DNA of 34,315 nt, from positions 1 to 34,315 of the forward strand of contig JAHEGN010000017.1 in assembly GCA_024645085.1 (NCBI GenBank), given 5' to 3'. Of this stretch, positions 1 through 7,170 are shown piece after piece. The DNA is from Rhodobiaceae bacterium. GTDB lineage: Bacteria > Pseudomonadota > Alphaproteobacteria > RS24. The stretch's first letter is position 1; each line of letters starts with the position of its first letter. Below the pieces are notes generated by a model, which had not been told where the DNA came from, ran no database searches, and saw only the letters and a program-made list of their open reading frames with translations. A program made the translations under genes and the position numbers.

Positions 1-2
1 AT

Positions 3-536
3 ATCACCGCTGACTGCATTGCCGCGGCCTTTGAGGTGAAACTTGAAAAACACCCGCTGGCCATGCAGGCTTTGCAAGCCCATTATGACGCCCAAGAAGC
101 TGATTTCAACGAAGCGCGGCAACGCATGGCGCGGATTCCCGAAGGCGCCAGCTTGATTGAAAACCCGGTCAGTACGGCGCCGGGGTTCAAAATCGACAAT
201 GTCTATGTCATGGCTGGCGTGCCCAAAATCATGCAAGCGATGATGGAAAATATTTTACCAACCCTCAAAGGCGGCGAGACCTTATCGTCAATCACCGTCA
301 CTTCCAGCATACCCGAAGGCAGCATTGCCGCTGAAATGGGGGCTTTGCAACAGCAATATCCTGACGTCAATATTGGCCTCTATCCGTTTTACAGTGCCCA
401 AGGGGCGGGTGTTAGCGTGGTGGCGCGCGGTCGCGATATGGCGCAATTACAAGCCGTTGAAACCGCTATTAAGGCGCATTTGGCAGCCATTGGCGCGCCC
501 TTGGTAGCGCGTCCCAAGGCGATTGCCAGCCAATAA
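3..536 (+). CDS. Molybdopterin-binding (MoCF/CinA N-terminal-like) protein, 3' part
   Basis: The gene is cut by the window edge; its frame is open from base 3 and begins with residues ITADCIAAAFEV. This matches the region after the GPTHDD motif of the MoCF domain found in CinA N-termini and in stand-alone COG1058 proteins. The visible 177 residues include the family-typical VMAGVPKIMQAMM stretch, in which the nucleotide/pterin-binding fold closes. There is no C-terminal CinA amidohydrolase domain: the protein ends soon after the MoCF-associated segment, so it is the short form common in alphaproteobacteria. The substrate is unproven; such proteins are annotated as molybdopterin-binding by homology only. 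A GTG lies at position 36, but sequence upstream of it is clearly family sequence, so it is not the start. The next gene follows after about 85 bases. Confidence 0.85.
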   Translation: MTADCIAAAFEVKLEKHPLAMQALQAHYDAQEADFNEARQRMARIPEGASLIENPVSTAPGFKIDNVYVMAGVPKIMQAMMENILPTLKGGETLSSITVTSSIPEGSIAAEMGALQQQYPDVNIGLYPFYSAQGAGVSVVARGRDMAQLQAVETAIKAHLAAIGAPLVARPKAIASQ

Positions 537-580
537 AGCGGCACCAACGAACCTTACAAAAAGTTTAGTTTTACTTTATC

Positions 581-607
581 GAATGAGCGGGCATTGTAGT
601 CTCATTC
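581..607 (+). repeat. Inverted repeat (hairpin) in the 5' leader of the small exported protein gene
   Basis: GAATGAG (581-587) and CTCATTC (601-607) are perfect 7-base complements separated by 13 bases. The second arm ends 4 bases before the strong GGAGGG ribosome-binding site at 612-617. No T-run follows, so this is not an intrinsic terminator for the upstream gene. It could be an operator, or an RNA hairpin that affects stability or ribosome access. The role is inference. Confidence 0.5.
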
Positions 608-621
608 ATACGGAGGGTTTT

Positions 622-870
622 ATGATGAAAAAAATGATTTCTGCAATGGCTGTAGCTGCAATGTTCGCTCTGCCAACTTCTGCCTTGGCTCTGGACTCAG
701 GTTTTGACGCAATGGCAAAATCTGGTAGCCACCAATTCTATGTTTGGTGCACAGGTAAAGCTGATTACACAGCAGCACAAAATGGCGACAATGCCAAAGC
801 TGCTCAGTTGGCTCTGTCAGCGAAAGCTGGCGGCAACTGCTGGCCAGTATGGCAAGGCCTGAACGACTAG
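622..870 (+). CDS. Small exported protein with two cysteines, unknown function
   Basis: An 82-residue protein whose ATG at 622 follows a strong GGAGGG ribosome-binding site (612-617). The frame is open further upstream, to 523, but that part overlaps the previous gene and has no such site. Residues 1-24 form a signal peptide: MMKK, a hydrophobic stretch, and a likely cleavage after ALA. The mature part is about 58 residues, with two Cys (in VWCTGK and GNCWPVW) that could form one disulfide, three Trp and an Ala-rich middle. Codon choice (GCT, GCA, GGT, TCT) differs from the GCC/GGC-rich neighbours and suggests high expression. A leader hairpin lies before it and a perfect terminator after it, so it looks like a monocistronic unit. 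I do not recognise a named family; a small periplasmic disulfide protein is the safest description. Confidence 0.85.
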   Translation: MMKKMISAMAVAAMFALPTSALALDSGFDAMAKSGSHQFYVWCTGKADYTAAQNGDNAKAAQLALSAKAGGNCWPVWQGLND

Positions 871-901
871 TCTTGAAAGACTGGTTGTTTAACCTATTTT
901 G

Positions 902-931
902 AAACGGCGGCCTTGTGCCGCCGTTTTTTTT
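902..931 (+). terminator. Strong Rho-independent terminator after the small exported protein gene
   Basis: AAACGGCGGC (902-911) pairs perfectly over 10 bp with GCCGCCGTTT (917-926) around a 5-base loop, followed directly by a T-run (924-931). It lies 32 bases past the stop of the small gene at 870. It is the only textbook intrinsic terminator I found in the window. Confidence 0.93.
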
Positions 932-962
932 GAGGTTGTTATGAATTTGAGGTTGTTATGAA
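929..962 (+). promoter_or_regulatory. 17-bp tandem duplication spanning RBS and start codon, creating a 6-codon upstream ORF
   Basis: TTTGAGGTTGTTATGAA occurs twice back to back, at 929-945 and 946-962, without a mismatch. Each copy carries a GAGG ribosome-binding element and an ATG (941 and 958). The ATG at 941 opens a six-codon frame, MNLRLL, whose TGA (959-961) overlaps the lipoprotein gene's ATG at 958 as ATGA. The first copy also shares its T residues with the terminator tail. The sequence is seen directly; a role in translational coupling is inference. Confidence 0.85.
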
Positions 963-2070
963 AATGTCAGCAATTTGGGTGGTTACAACATTAATTGGCG
1001 CGGCAATGGTTTTGTCGTCATGCACGGGGTCTGGCGTCCCGCGCGGCGAGGGCGCGCCATATCATCACTTGACCAATGGCTTTCGTAATCCGCCAGACAG
1101 CCCCAAGCGCGACACCAGCCTAGCGACGCGTTTGTCGTTTTTTGGCTCTATTATCAGCCGCAATATAAGCGGCACGAAGCCGACCCTTCCCGATAATCAT
1201 ATTGTGCCGCCAGAGCAGGCTCGCGCGCAATTCGCAGCGCTTGGCGATGGCGATAGCATTAGCTGGATTGGCCACGCCAGTTTTCTTGTGCGCCTTGATG
1301 GGGTGACGGTGCTCACAGATCCGGTTTTAACCAAGCGCGCGTCGCCCGTATCATTTGCCGGCCCAGAGCGGGTTTTCGCCCCGGGCCTGAGTGTTGAGGA
1401 TTTGCCGCCGATTGATGTGCTGGTCGTCAGCCATGCGCATTATGACCATCTCGATACAAACACCCTAGACTTATTGCCCAACCGTCAGGCGATTACCGCC
1501 ATTGTGCCATTGGGCATGGGTAAATATTTCACCGCCCGTGGCTATGGCACCGTCCATGAGGTCGATTGGTATGATGACATCACCCTGCCCAGTCGCAGCG
1601 GCAGTTTCCGCCTGACCGCCTATCCGGCCGTTCATTGGTCGAATCGCTCACCCTTTGATGTCAATCGTATCTTGTGGATGTCTTATGGGTTTAGCGCTGG
1701 CGGCCGTTCGATCTATCACACGGGCGATACTGAAGTGCATCCTTATTTGTTTGCTGAGATTGGTGCGCATATGCAAAAAACCCATGGCGGTTGTGACATT
1801 GGGCTGATGAGTGCAGGGGCTTATAATCCGCGTCCAATGATGATGGGCGCGCATGCTGACCCTGAGGGTGCGGTAAAAATTGGCCGTGATATTGGCTGTC
1901 AGCGCATGGTGCCGATGCATTGGGGCACATTTGTTCTGGCTTTAGAGCCGTTTGAGGAGCCACGCCAAAGATTTATTGCGGCGGCGGGCAATCAAGCCTT
2001 AGTGATGAAAATCGGTGAGAGCTTGAGTTTATCGGATGTGGCTTTGCAGCGGCAAGAGTCGCTGAATTAG
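958..2070 (+). CDS. Metallo-beta-lactamase-fold hydrolase, predicted lipoprotein (UlaG/NAPE-PLD-like)
   Basis: A 370-residue protein. Residues 1-22 are a lipoprotein signal ending in the lipobox LSSC (Cys22), so the enzyme should be membrane-anchored and face the periplasm. The metal site of the superfamily is visible: HAHYDH at residues 159-164, HTGDTE at 254-259 and a late His at 321 in PMHWGTF. The sequence IGHASFLV near residue 103 is typical of the UlaG/NAPE-PLD branch, whose members hydrolyse lactones or phosphodiesters including N-acylphosphatidylethanolamines. The exact substrate cannot be read from sequence. The start at 958 lies in a duplicated RBS/ATG unit directly behind a terminator, so any promoter must overlap the terminator, or expression comes from readthrough. 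tRNA-Leu follows after 53 bases. Confidence 0.9.
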   Translation: MKMSAIWVVTTLIGAAMVLSSCTGSGVPRGEGAPYHHLTNGFRNPPDSPKRDTSLATRLSFFGSIISRNISGTKPTLPDNHIVPPEQARAQFAALGDGDSISWIGHASFLVRLDGVTVLTDPVLTKRASPVSFAGPERVFAPGLSVEDLPPIDVLVVSHAHYDHLDTNTLDLLPNRQAITAIVPLGMGKYFTARGYGTVHEVDWYDDITLPSRSGSFRLTAYPAVHWSNRSPFDVNRILWMSYGFSAGGRSIYHTGDTEVHPYLFAEIGAHMQKTHGGCDIGLMSAGAYNPRPMMMGAHADPEGAVKIGRDIGCQRMVPMHWGTFVLALEPFEEPRQRFIAAAGNQALVMKIGESLSLSDVALQRQESLN

Positions 2071-2071
2071 G

Positions 2072-2100
2072 CTTGGCGAGCTGGCAATCTATGCTATACA
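2072..2100 (+). promoter_or_regulatory. Likely promoter of tRNA-Leu
   Basis: TTGGCG (2073-2078) and TATACA (2095-2100) are 16 bases apart. The flanking bases give CTTGGC and CTATAC, close to the alphaproteobacterial housekeeping pattern CTTGAC/CTATAT. Transcription would begin near 2107, about 17 bases before the mature tRNA. This is pattern matching only. Confidence 0.5.
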
Positions 2101-2123
2101 ACCGCCAGTCTGACACCCATGAT

Positions 2124-2211
2124 GGCCTCGTGGTGGAATTGGTAGACACAGCAGACTTAAAATCTGCGGCCCGTAACGGGCGTGACGGTTCGAGTCCGTC
2201 CGAGGCCACCA
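2124..2211 (+). tRNA. tRNA-Leu (anticodon UAA)
   Basis: The 88-base gene folds as a class II tRNA. GGCCTCG (2124-2130) pairs with CGAGGCC (2201-2207), followed by discriminator A and an encoded CCA (2209-2211). The anticodon stem GCAGA/TCTGC encloses CTTAAAA, giving anticodon TAA. A long variable arm (GCCCGTAACGGGC) marks it as Leu. The T-arm is GACGG-TTCGAGT-CCGTC. It lies between the lipoprotein hydrolase gene and the converging zf-CHCC gene. Confidence 0.97.
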
Positions 2212-2235
2212 CTTTTGGCAGATGCCTCACATTAT

Positions 2236-2433
2236 TTATGCTTTGAAACGATAGCGCGTCGAGCAATATGGGCAGATGATTTCGTCTTCGCCGCCCATGT
2301 CGAGATAAACATGCGGGTGGTCATGCGGGGCGCTGGCGCCGGTGCATTCAAACTCGCGCACGGCGATGAACATTTCGCTGTCGCCATTATCATTGCTGAA
2401 TTTTGGTATCGCTGCATCGGCCATATTGGTCAC
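2236..2433 (-). CDS. zf-CHCC zinc-finger protein (NDUFS6-like)
   Basis: A 65-residue protein matching the zf-CHCC family, the small zinc-binding module related to the mitochondrial complex I accessory subunit NDUFS6. Possible ligands are Cys30, a His in PHDHPHVY (residues 36-43), Cys54 and Cys57 (CPYC), followed by the family ending STRYRFK. Alphaproteobacterial members are short stand-alone proteins like this one; a link to complex I is known for the eukaryotic relative and only presumed here. The start given is a GTG just behind GAGAG; an in-frame ATG at 2424 would shorten it by three residues. It lies 81 bases downstream of the M20 gene on the same strand and converges on tRNA-Leu. Confidence 0.85.
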   Translation of the reverse strand: MTNMADAAIPKFSNDNGDSEMFIAVREFECTGASAPHDHPHVYLDMGGEDEIICPYCSTRYRFKA

Positions 2434-2514
2434 TTTCTCTCGTGGTGTTGGCGCACTTTGGCGCGCGCTCGGCGTGGCGTTTATATAAACCCAGCCGCCT
2501 TGGGCTGCAAGCGC

Positions 2515-3783
2515 TTAGCAACAGCCGCAGCCACCAAGCGTCACATCGCCATCGCCGTGGCCGCCTTCGCCATGCCATGCGGCAAGCAAAGATTGCGCAG
2601 AAAAACTGGCGGTTTGAGCGAAATCTTCATGCGCCTTTTGCCGCAAAGCCTGATCACCGAGCACGTCAATGGCGGTCATGGCAAGCGCTTTGGCACCATC
2701 AATCACGGCCGCATCGCCGCTCGGCGAGCCCGCATATGTGGCAAATTCTGGATTGTGAATCACCACATGCGCTGGTGCGCAGGCAATCATCGGATGAATC
2801 GACGGTACCCTATGGCTGACATTGCCCATATCGGTGGAGCCGCCACTGCCAAGCGGCATTTTATCGAGTGGAAAAAACGATCGTCCAAGGCTCTCAGCAT
2901 TGGCCTGATAGCGCGCGGCGATTTCCCAACTATCTTTAATTTCCAAATAATCACCCAGCGCCCAGTCGATTTGTACTTCGCAACCGGCCGCCAACGCACC
3001 CGCTTCAAAGCAATTTTTGACCCGCTGTTTGAGCGCGCTCAGTGCCATGCCGTCGGCGGCGCGCACATAAAACGTGCCGACCGCTCGATCGGGCACAATA
3101 TTCGGCGCCAATCCGGCCTCATTGAAAATGCCGTGAATACGCTCATTCGCAGCAATATGTTGGCGCAATTGGGCAATGCTTTGATAGGCGGTGACCAGCG
3201 CATCAAGCGCATTGAGACCGGCTTGTGGCATGGCCGAGGCATGTGCCGACTTGCCGGTATAGGTCACCCGCACTTCATTGACCGCCAAGCTCGGCATGGT
3301 CAGCAGATTGACACCGGCCGGATGCACCATCATTGCCGCATCGAGCCCATCAAAAGCGCCTTGCCGCGCCATTAATTCTTTACCATTGCCAGATTCTTCT
3401 GCCGGTGTGCCGAGATAGCGCACCCTCCCAGGCAATTTCTGCCCCAGTTTCGACAGCGCCATTGCCGCCCCAAGACCGCTGGTGGCAATAATATTATGGC
3501 CGCAAGCATGGCCAATGCCGGGCAGGGCGTCATATTCAGAAATAATCCCCACTTGCGCGTCCCCAACGCCAAATTCAGCAATAAAAGCCGTCTCCAAACC
3601 GCAGGCATGGCGGCTGACATCGAGCCCCTCATCGGCGACAAAATCGGTGAGCAGGCGATGGGCGAATTTTTCCTCAAAGGCAATCTCCGGCCGCGCGTGA
3701 ATGGCGTGGCTGGCGTTGATCAGCTTATCGGCCATCTGGTCAATGGCGTCGCAGGCTTGTTTTTTCAGTTGTTCAAGTGACAT
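2515..3783 (-). CDS. M20-family amidohydrolase (AbgB/PM20D2-like) with a Cys-rich tail
   Basis: A 422-residue zinc amidohydrolase/peptidase. The metal-binding core is clear: EYDALPGIGHACGHN (residues 83-97), PAEESGNGK with the catalytic Glu pair at 129-130, and MMVHP with His154. The GIGHACGHN form is typical of the branch that includes p-aminobenzoyl-glutamate hydrolase AbgB and PM20D2, which split amide bonds of small N-acyl or dipeptide substrates. The start is the ATG preceded by GAGGAG. It is the last gene of a minus-strand run: the SDR upstream ends 30 bases away. The C-terminus is unusual: a Gly/His/Asp-rich segment leads into GGCGCC (residues 417-422), which is not part of the M20 fold. 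The natural substrate is unknown. Confidence 0.9.
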   Translation of the reverse strand: MSLEQLKKQACDAIDQMADKLINASHAIHARPEIAFEEKFAHRLLTDFVADEGLDVSRHACGLETAFIAEFGVGDAQVGIISEYDALPGIGHACGHNIIATSGLGAAMALSKLGQKLPGRVRYLGTPAEESGNGKELMARQGAFDGLDAAMMVHPAGVNLLTMPSLAVNEVRVTYTGKSAHASAMPQAGLNALDALVTAYQSIAQLRQHIAANERIHGIFNEAGLAPNIVPDRAVGTFYVRAADGMALSALKQRVKNCFEAGALAAGCEVQIDWALGDYLEIKDSWEIAARYQANAESLGRSFFPLDKMPLGSGGSTDMGNVSHRVPSIHPMIACAPAHVVIHNPEFATYAGSPSGDAAVIDGAKALAMTAIDVLGDQALRQKAHEDFAQTASFSAQSLLAAWHGEGGHGDGDVTLGGCGCC

Positions 3784-3813
3784 CGGGTCTCCTCGCGGCT
3801 CGATTTAGCTGGC

Positions 3814-4596
3814 TTAACTGGCCGGCATGCCCAAAAGCATACCGCCATCGACAACCAGCAATTGTCCGGTGACATGTTGGCTGAAACGGCTGGCGAAAAA
3901 TAAAATTGGGCCGGTGATGTCTTTGGCGCCAGCCACTTGGTTCATTGGCGTGACGGCTTTTTGCCCCTCGGAAATTTGATTAAAAATTTCTTCGCCAAAA
4001 GCATTGAGAAACCAGTCCGTGCCGACAAAACCTGGGCATACCGCATTGACGCGAATTTTGTCTTTGCCCAAGGCGCGGGCCAAGGACATGGTGGCGGTGT
4101 TGAGGGCGCCTTTTGATGCCGCATAGGCAATCGATGAGCCAATGCCGCGCACGCCAGCGACAGACGAAATATTAACCACTGACGGGGCGCTGCTTTTTTT
4201 CATATGCGGGCGCGCTTGTTTGATCATTTGATAGGGGGCAATCAGATTAAGCGCATAAATTTGCTCAAAATCGGTTTTGTCCAAACCGTCTAAATCATCG
4301 TGATTCATAAATTTTGTGGTGCCGGCATTATTCACCACAATGTCGAGCTGTCCCCATTGGTCAATCGCCGCCTCGACCAGCATCTTGCAATTGGCGTCTT
4401 CAGAAACATCGGCGCCAACCGCAATGGCGTCGCCGCCAAGCTGTTTGCATTGCGCCACAATATCGTCACCAGCTTGTTTATTGGAGGCGTAATTGACCAC
4501 GACTTTGCCGCCATGGCGGGCAATGCCAAGGGCGGCCTCGGCACCAATGCCATTAGACGACCCCGTAACGATGGCAACTTGACCTGAAAAATCCAT
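3814..4596 (-). CDS. Short-chain dehydrogenase/reductase (FabG-like)
   Basis: A 260-residue classical SDR. The cofactor motif TGSSNGIG is at 11-18, D63 follows at the adenine pocket, NNAG is at 89-92, and the catalytic Ser (144/145), Tyr158 and Lys162 are all present. NYASNK after beta-2 lacks an Asp, so NADPH is plausible. The C-terminal GQLLVVDGGM is typical. It should oxidise or reduce a hydroxyl/keto group on an acyl or cyclic substrate. It sits third in a four-gene minus-strand run; the crotonase gene ends 9 bases upstream, and the RBS GGAG precedes the ATG. Together with a hydrolase and a crotonase-fold enzyme this suggests a beta-oxidation-like or ring-opening pathway. The specific substrate is not recognisable. 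Confidence 0.9.
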   Translation of the reverse strand: MDFSGQVAIVTGSSNGIGAEAALGIARHGGKVVVNYASNKQAGDDIVAQCKQLGGDAIAVGADVSEDANCKMLVEAAIDQWGQLDIVVNNAGTTKFMNHDDLDGLDKTDFEQIYALNLIAPYQMIKQARPHMKKSSAPSVVNISSVAGVRGIGSSIAYAASKGALNTATMSLARALGKDKIRVNAVCPGFVGTDWFLNAFGEEIFNQISEGQKAVTPMNQVAGAKDITGPILFFASRFSQHVTGQLLVVDGGMLLGMPAS

Positions 4597-4605
4597 TTTA
4601 CTCTC

Positions 4606-5409
4606 CTATTTACCGGTAAACACGGGTGTGCGTTTGGCCATAAATGCCTGACGTCCCTCGGCATAATCTGCGCTTTCAAGACAATCGGCCAGCCGTTGTG
4701 AGATATCTTCAGACGAAGCGTCTCGGTTTTCAATAATAAATTTTGAGCTTTGCAAGCTCATCGGCGCATTGGCGCAAATTTGCGCAATCAGGGCGTCGCG
4801 GCTTGCGGCAAAATTTTCTGCCGTGCTGATTTGGTTGACCAGCCCCATGCGCATCGCTTCGGTGCAGTCAAATTTGCCCGCCGTGAAAATAATTTGCTTG
4901 GCATAGGCGGCCCCAACCGTGTCCACCAAACGCCGCGTGGCATTGGCCGGATAAGCCAGCCCAAGGCGTCCGGCGGGAATGCCGAACAGACTATCATCGC
5001 GCGCCAAACGCACGTCACAAGATAAAGCAATGCCCAAACCGCCGCCAATGCAATGGCCCTCAATGGCCGCCAAAGTCGGCACGGGACACGCGGCAATGGC
5101 GTCAAAACCGTCAATGGTGGCGCGGTCATATTGGCCACTGGTTGGGCCAGAAAAAGCCTCTTCAAATTGCGAAATATCGGCGCCTGCAACAAATGCTTTG
5201 CCGCCGGCGCCCGACAGCACAATCAAGCGCAAATCATCTTGCTGTTGCAGTTTGGCGAATAAATCTGGCAGCGCCAGCCAGCCCTCAAGATCGACAGCAT
5301 TCATCCGCTCCGGATAAGAAAAACAAATATGCCCGACATGGCCGAAATCGGTTTTTTCTATATGAGCCTTCAAACGGGCAGCATGGGTCTCAATGGTCTG
5401 TATTGTCAT
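4606..5409 (-). CDS. Enoyl-CoA hydratase/isomerase (crotonase) family protein lacking the two classical glutamates
   Basis: A 267-residue crotonase-fold protein. The oxyanion-hole segment FVAGADI is at 73-79 and the second one at GHCIGGGLGIA (118-128). In rat mitochondrial hydratase the catalytic glutamates lie in GGGCELA and FGQPEI. The aligned residues here are Gly126 (GGGLGIA) and Ala146 (FGIPAG), so both acids are missing. That argues against ordinary 2-enoyl-CoA hydration and fits another crotonase activity such as isomerisation, decarboxylation or thioester hydrolysis. I recall a crotonase subfamily in alphaproteobacteria with IPAARLGLGY in this place, so this may be a natural subfamily rather than decay. 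The start is 4 bases from the end of the alpha/beta hydrolase gene, so the two are almost certainly co-transcribed. Confidence 0.87.
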   Translation of the reverse strand: MTIQTIETHAARLKAHIEKTDFGHVGHICFSYPERMNAVDLEGWLALPDLFAKLQQQDDLRLIVLSGAGGKAFVAGADISQFEEAFSGPTSGQYDRATIDGFDAIAACPVPTLAAIEGHCIGGGLGIALSCDVRLARDDSLFGIPAGRLGLAYPANATRRLVDTVGAAYAKQIIFTAGKFDCTEAMRMGLVNQISTAENFAASRDALIAQICANAPMSLQSSKFIIENRDASSEDISQRLADCLESADYAEGRQAFMAKRTPVFTGK

Positions 5410-5413
5410 GGCG

Positions 5414-6217
5414 TTAGCTTTGGCTTTTGAAAAAATTAATCAGGTCAGGAAACACACGCCCATCTTCCACCATAAATAAGTGCCCGCCTTCATAAAATGT
5501 CAGCTCGGCATGGGGAAGGCGACTGGCCATATTGCGCATGGCTTCCGGCGTGGCGATGCCATCATAATGACCGCCGGCCAGCCACACCGGACACTTAATG
5601 TCGGCCAGCCTATCCCAGCAGTCATGATATTTGCGCGCTTCCAATTGTTGCTCACGCCCCCACTGATGATTGGCTTCATCAGCAAATGCCGAATGGTCGG
5701 CGCGGGCGATGGTGGCAGCTACCACATCAGGATTATCGGCAATAAATTCATCAGTGACCCGCGTGTCGGCAACTTTCATATAGGTCGTCAACGCGGTTTG
5801 CGGGTCAAGCTCGCGCAATTTGTGCAATGGAAAAGAAGCGCCACCGGCACCACCGGCAGCGGTGCAAAACATGGCGAGGCTTTTAATGCGTTGGCCGTGG
5901 CGCGTCGCTAAATGCTGCGCCACCATGCCGCCAAAAGAAATGCCCAAAACATGCGCTCGCTCTATGTTGAGCCCATCCATCAAAGCGGCGGCGTCATCGG
6001 CATAGGCGGCCATTGTGTAACCATCATCGGGTTTTTCGCTCTGGCCAAGCCCGCGTTGGTCATAGCTTGTGAGCTGAAAATGACTGCTCAGCGGTGAGCC
6101 CATAATATTCGGTTTTTTGCGCAAATCAGCGCCCGAACCGCCCAAAACCAGCAGCGGATCGCCGTTTCCGGCCTGTTCATAGTAAATATTTAGATTGGGT
6201 GTAGATAAAAAGGCCAT
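5414..6217 (-). CDS. Alpha/beta-fold hydrolase (PcaD-like)
   Basis: A 267-residue alpha/beta hydrolase. The nucleophile elbow is GISFG (residues 92-96, Ser94); the likely acid is Asp219 in GGHYDG and the base is His246 in EGGHLF. The N-terminal DQRGLGQS region is typical of the group that includes 3-oxoadipate enol-lactonases and related ester/lactone/C-C hydrolases. No signal peptide is visible, so it is cytoplasmic. It is the first gene of the minus-strand run alpha/beta hydrolase, crotonase-like protein, SDR and M20 amidohydrolase, and is divergent from cysE across 107 bases that should hold both promoters. The substrate is unknown. Confidence 0.9.
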   Translation of the reverse strand: MAFLSTPNLNIYYEQAGNGDPLLVLGGSGADLRKKPNIMGSPLSSHFQLTSYDQRGLGQSEKPDDGYTMAAYADDAAALMDGLNIERAHVLGISFGGMVAQHLATRHGQRIKSLAMFCTAAGGAGGASFPLHKLRELDPQTALTTYMKVADTRVTDEFIADNPDVVAATIARADHSAFADEANHQWGREQQLEARKYHDCWDRLADIKCPVWLAGGHYDGIATPEAMRNMASRLPHAELTFYEGGHLFMVEDGRVFPDLINFFKSQS

Positions 6218-6324
6218 GGATTAAGTCCGACTGATAGCTTGCATGATTTTCGAAGCAGATGGTATCCTCACTGACATGTTTGCGCAAAGCCTAATCAAGG
6301 GTCGCGTATTAGGAATGATTGAAT

Positions 6325-7143
6325 ATGTCAGATACAGCGACAAATTTAGACCATGTTGATCCGGTGTGGGCCCGCATCCAAGAAGAAGCCCGCCAATTAG
6401 CCGACACCGAATCGGGCATGTCCGGTTTTGTGCATGCCACGGTTTTGCAGCATGGCTCATTGGAAATGGTGATTGCCGCGCATTTGGCTGAAAAAATGGC
6501 CAATTCAGAATTTGGCGCCAGTAATTTATGCGATGTGTTCGCTGACGCCTTTATTGGCAATGACGCCTTTGCCGAATCCGTACGCGCTGACATTGCGGCC
6601 ACTTTTGACCGCGATCCGGCGTGCCGCGCCTATCTCGATGCCGTGCTTTATTACAAAGGCTTTCTGGCTTTGCAGGCCTATCGCGCCGCCAATTGGCTAT
6701 TGCACCAAAACCGTCGTGGCATTGCGCTGTATATCCAAAATCGTGCCTCGGAAGTGTTTCAGGCCGATATTCATCCGGCGGCAAAAATTGGTCGCGGCGT
6801 GTTTATCGACCATGCCACCGGTGTGGTGATTGGCGAGACCGCCGAAGTTGGCAATGATGTGTCCATGCTGCATTCGGTCACTTTGGGTGGCAGTGGCAAA
6901 GAGGGGGGCGACCGGCATCCGAAAATTGGCAATGGTGTGTTGATTTCTGTTGGTGCCAAAGTGCTCGGCAATATTCGCATTGGCGATTGCGCCAAAATCG
7001 GCGGCGGCAGTGTGGTGCTCACCGATGTGCCCGCCTATACGACAGCGGTTGGCGTGCCGGCAAAAATTATCGGCAAGGTCAGTGGCCCAGAGCCGTCGCG
7101 GCAAATGGATCATAGTGTCGATCAATCAGATGACGACGCATAA
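6325..7143 (+). CDS. cysE: Serine O-acetyltransferase
   Basis: A 272-residue enzyme that transfers acetyl from acetyl-CoA to L-serine, the entry step of cysteine synthesis. An N-terminal helical SATase domain (about 10-125, with KGFLALQAYRAANWLL) is followed by the left-handed beta-helix of hexapeptide repeats: HPAAKIGRGVFIDHATG (150-166, catalytic His163), VVIGETAEVG and TVTLGG-like SVTLGGSG. The end PAKIIG is also standard. The ATG at 6325 is preceded by AGGA at 6311-6314; a TTG six bases earlier is a weaker choice. The C-terminal tail is acidic (DQSDDDA) and lacks the usual terminal Ile that binds cysteine synthase in some species, so complex formation is uncertain. An SDR gene follows after 27 bases. 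Confidence 0.96.
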   Translation: MSDTATNLDHVDPVWARIQEEARQLADTESGMSGFVHATVLQHGSLEMVIAAHLAEKMANSEFGASNLCDVFADAFIGNDAFAESVRADIAATFDRDPACRAYLDAVLYYKGFLALQAYRAANWLLHQNRRGIALYIQNRASEVFQADIHPAAKIGRGVFIDHATGVVIGETAEVGNDVSMLHSVTLGGSGKEGGDRHPKIGNGVLISVGAKVLGNIRIGDCAKIGGGSVVLTDVPAYTTAVGVPAKIIGKVSGPEPSRQMDHSVDQSDDDA

Positions 7144-7170
7144 CAAGACATTAATCAAAGGGAGATGATG

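Noticed and set aside
523-621. 33-residue upstream extension of the small exported protein
   Set aside because: It overlaps the preceding gene and would bury the signal peptide; GGAGGG sets the start at 622.
2480-2514. Possible terminator hairpin (CAGCC/GGCTG) downstream of the M20 gene
   Set aside because: Only five base pairs and no real T-run; too weak to list.
2182-3375. 397-residue plus-strand open frame
   Set aside because: It lies opposite the M20 and zf-CHCC genes, overlaps tRNA-Leu, has no ribosome-binding site and an Arg/His/Ala-rich composition typical of an antisense shadow.
6239-6268. TTGCAT...GTATCC as the cysE promoter
   Set aside because: The -10 match is poor and the region also serves the divergent hydrolase operon; not strong enough to list.
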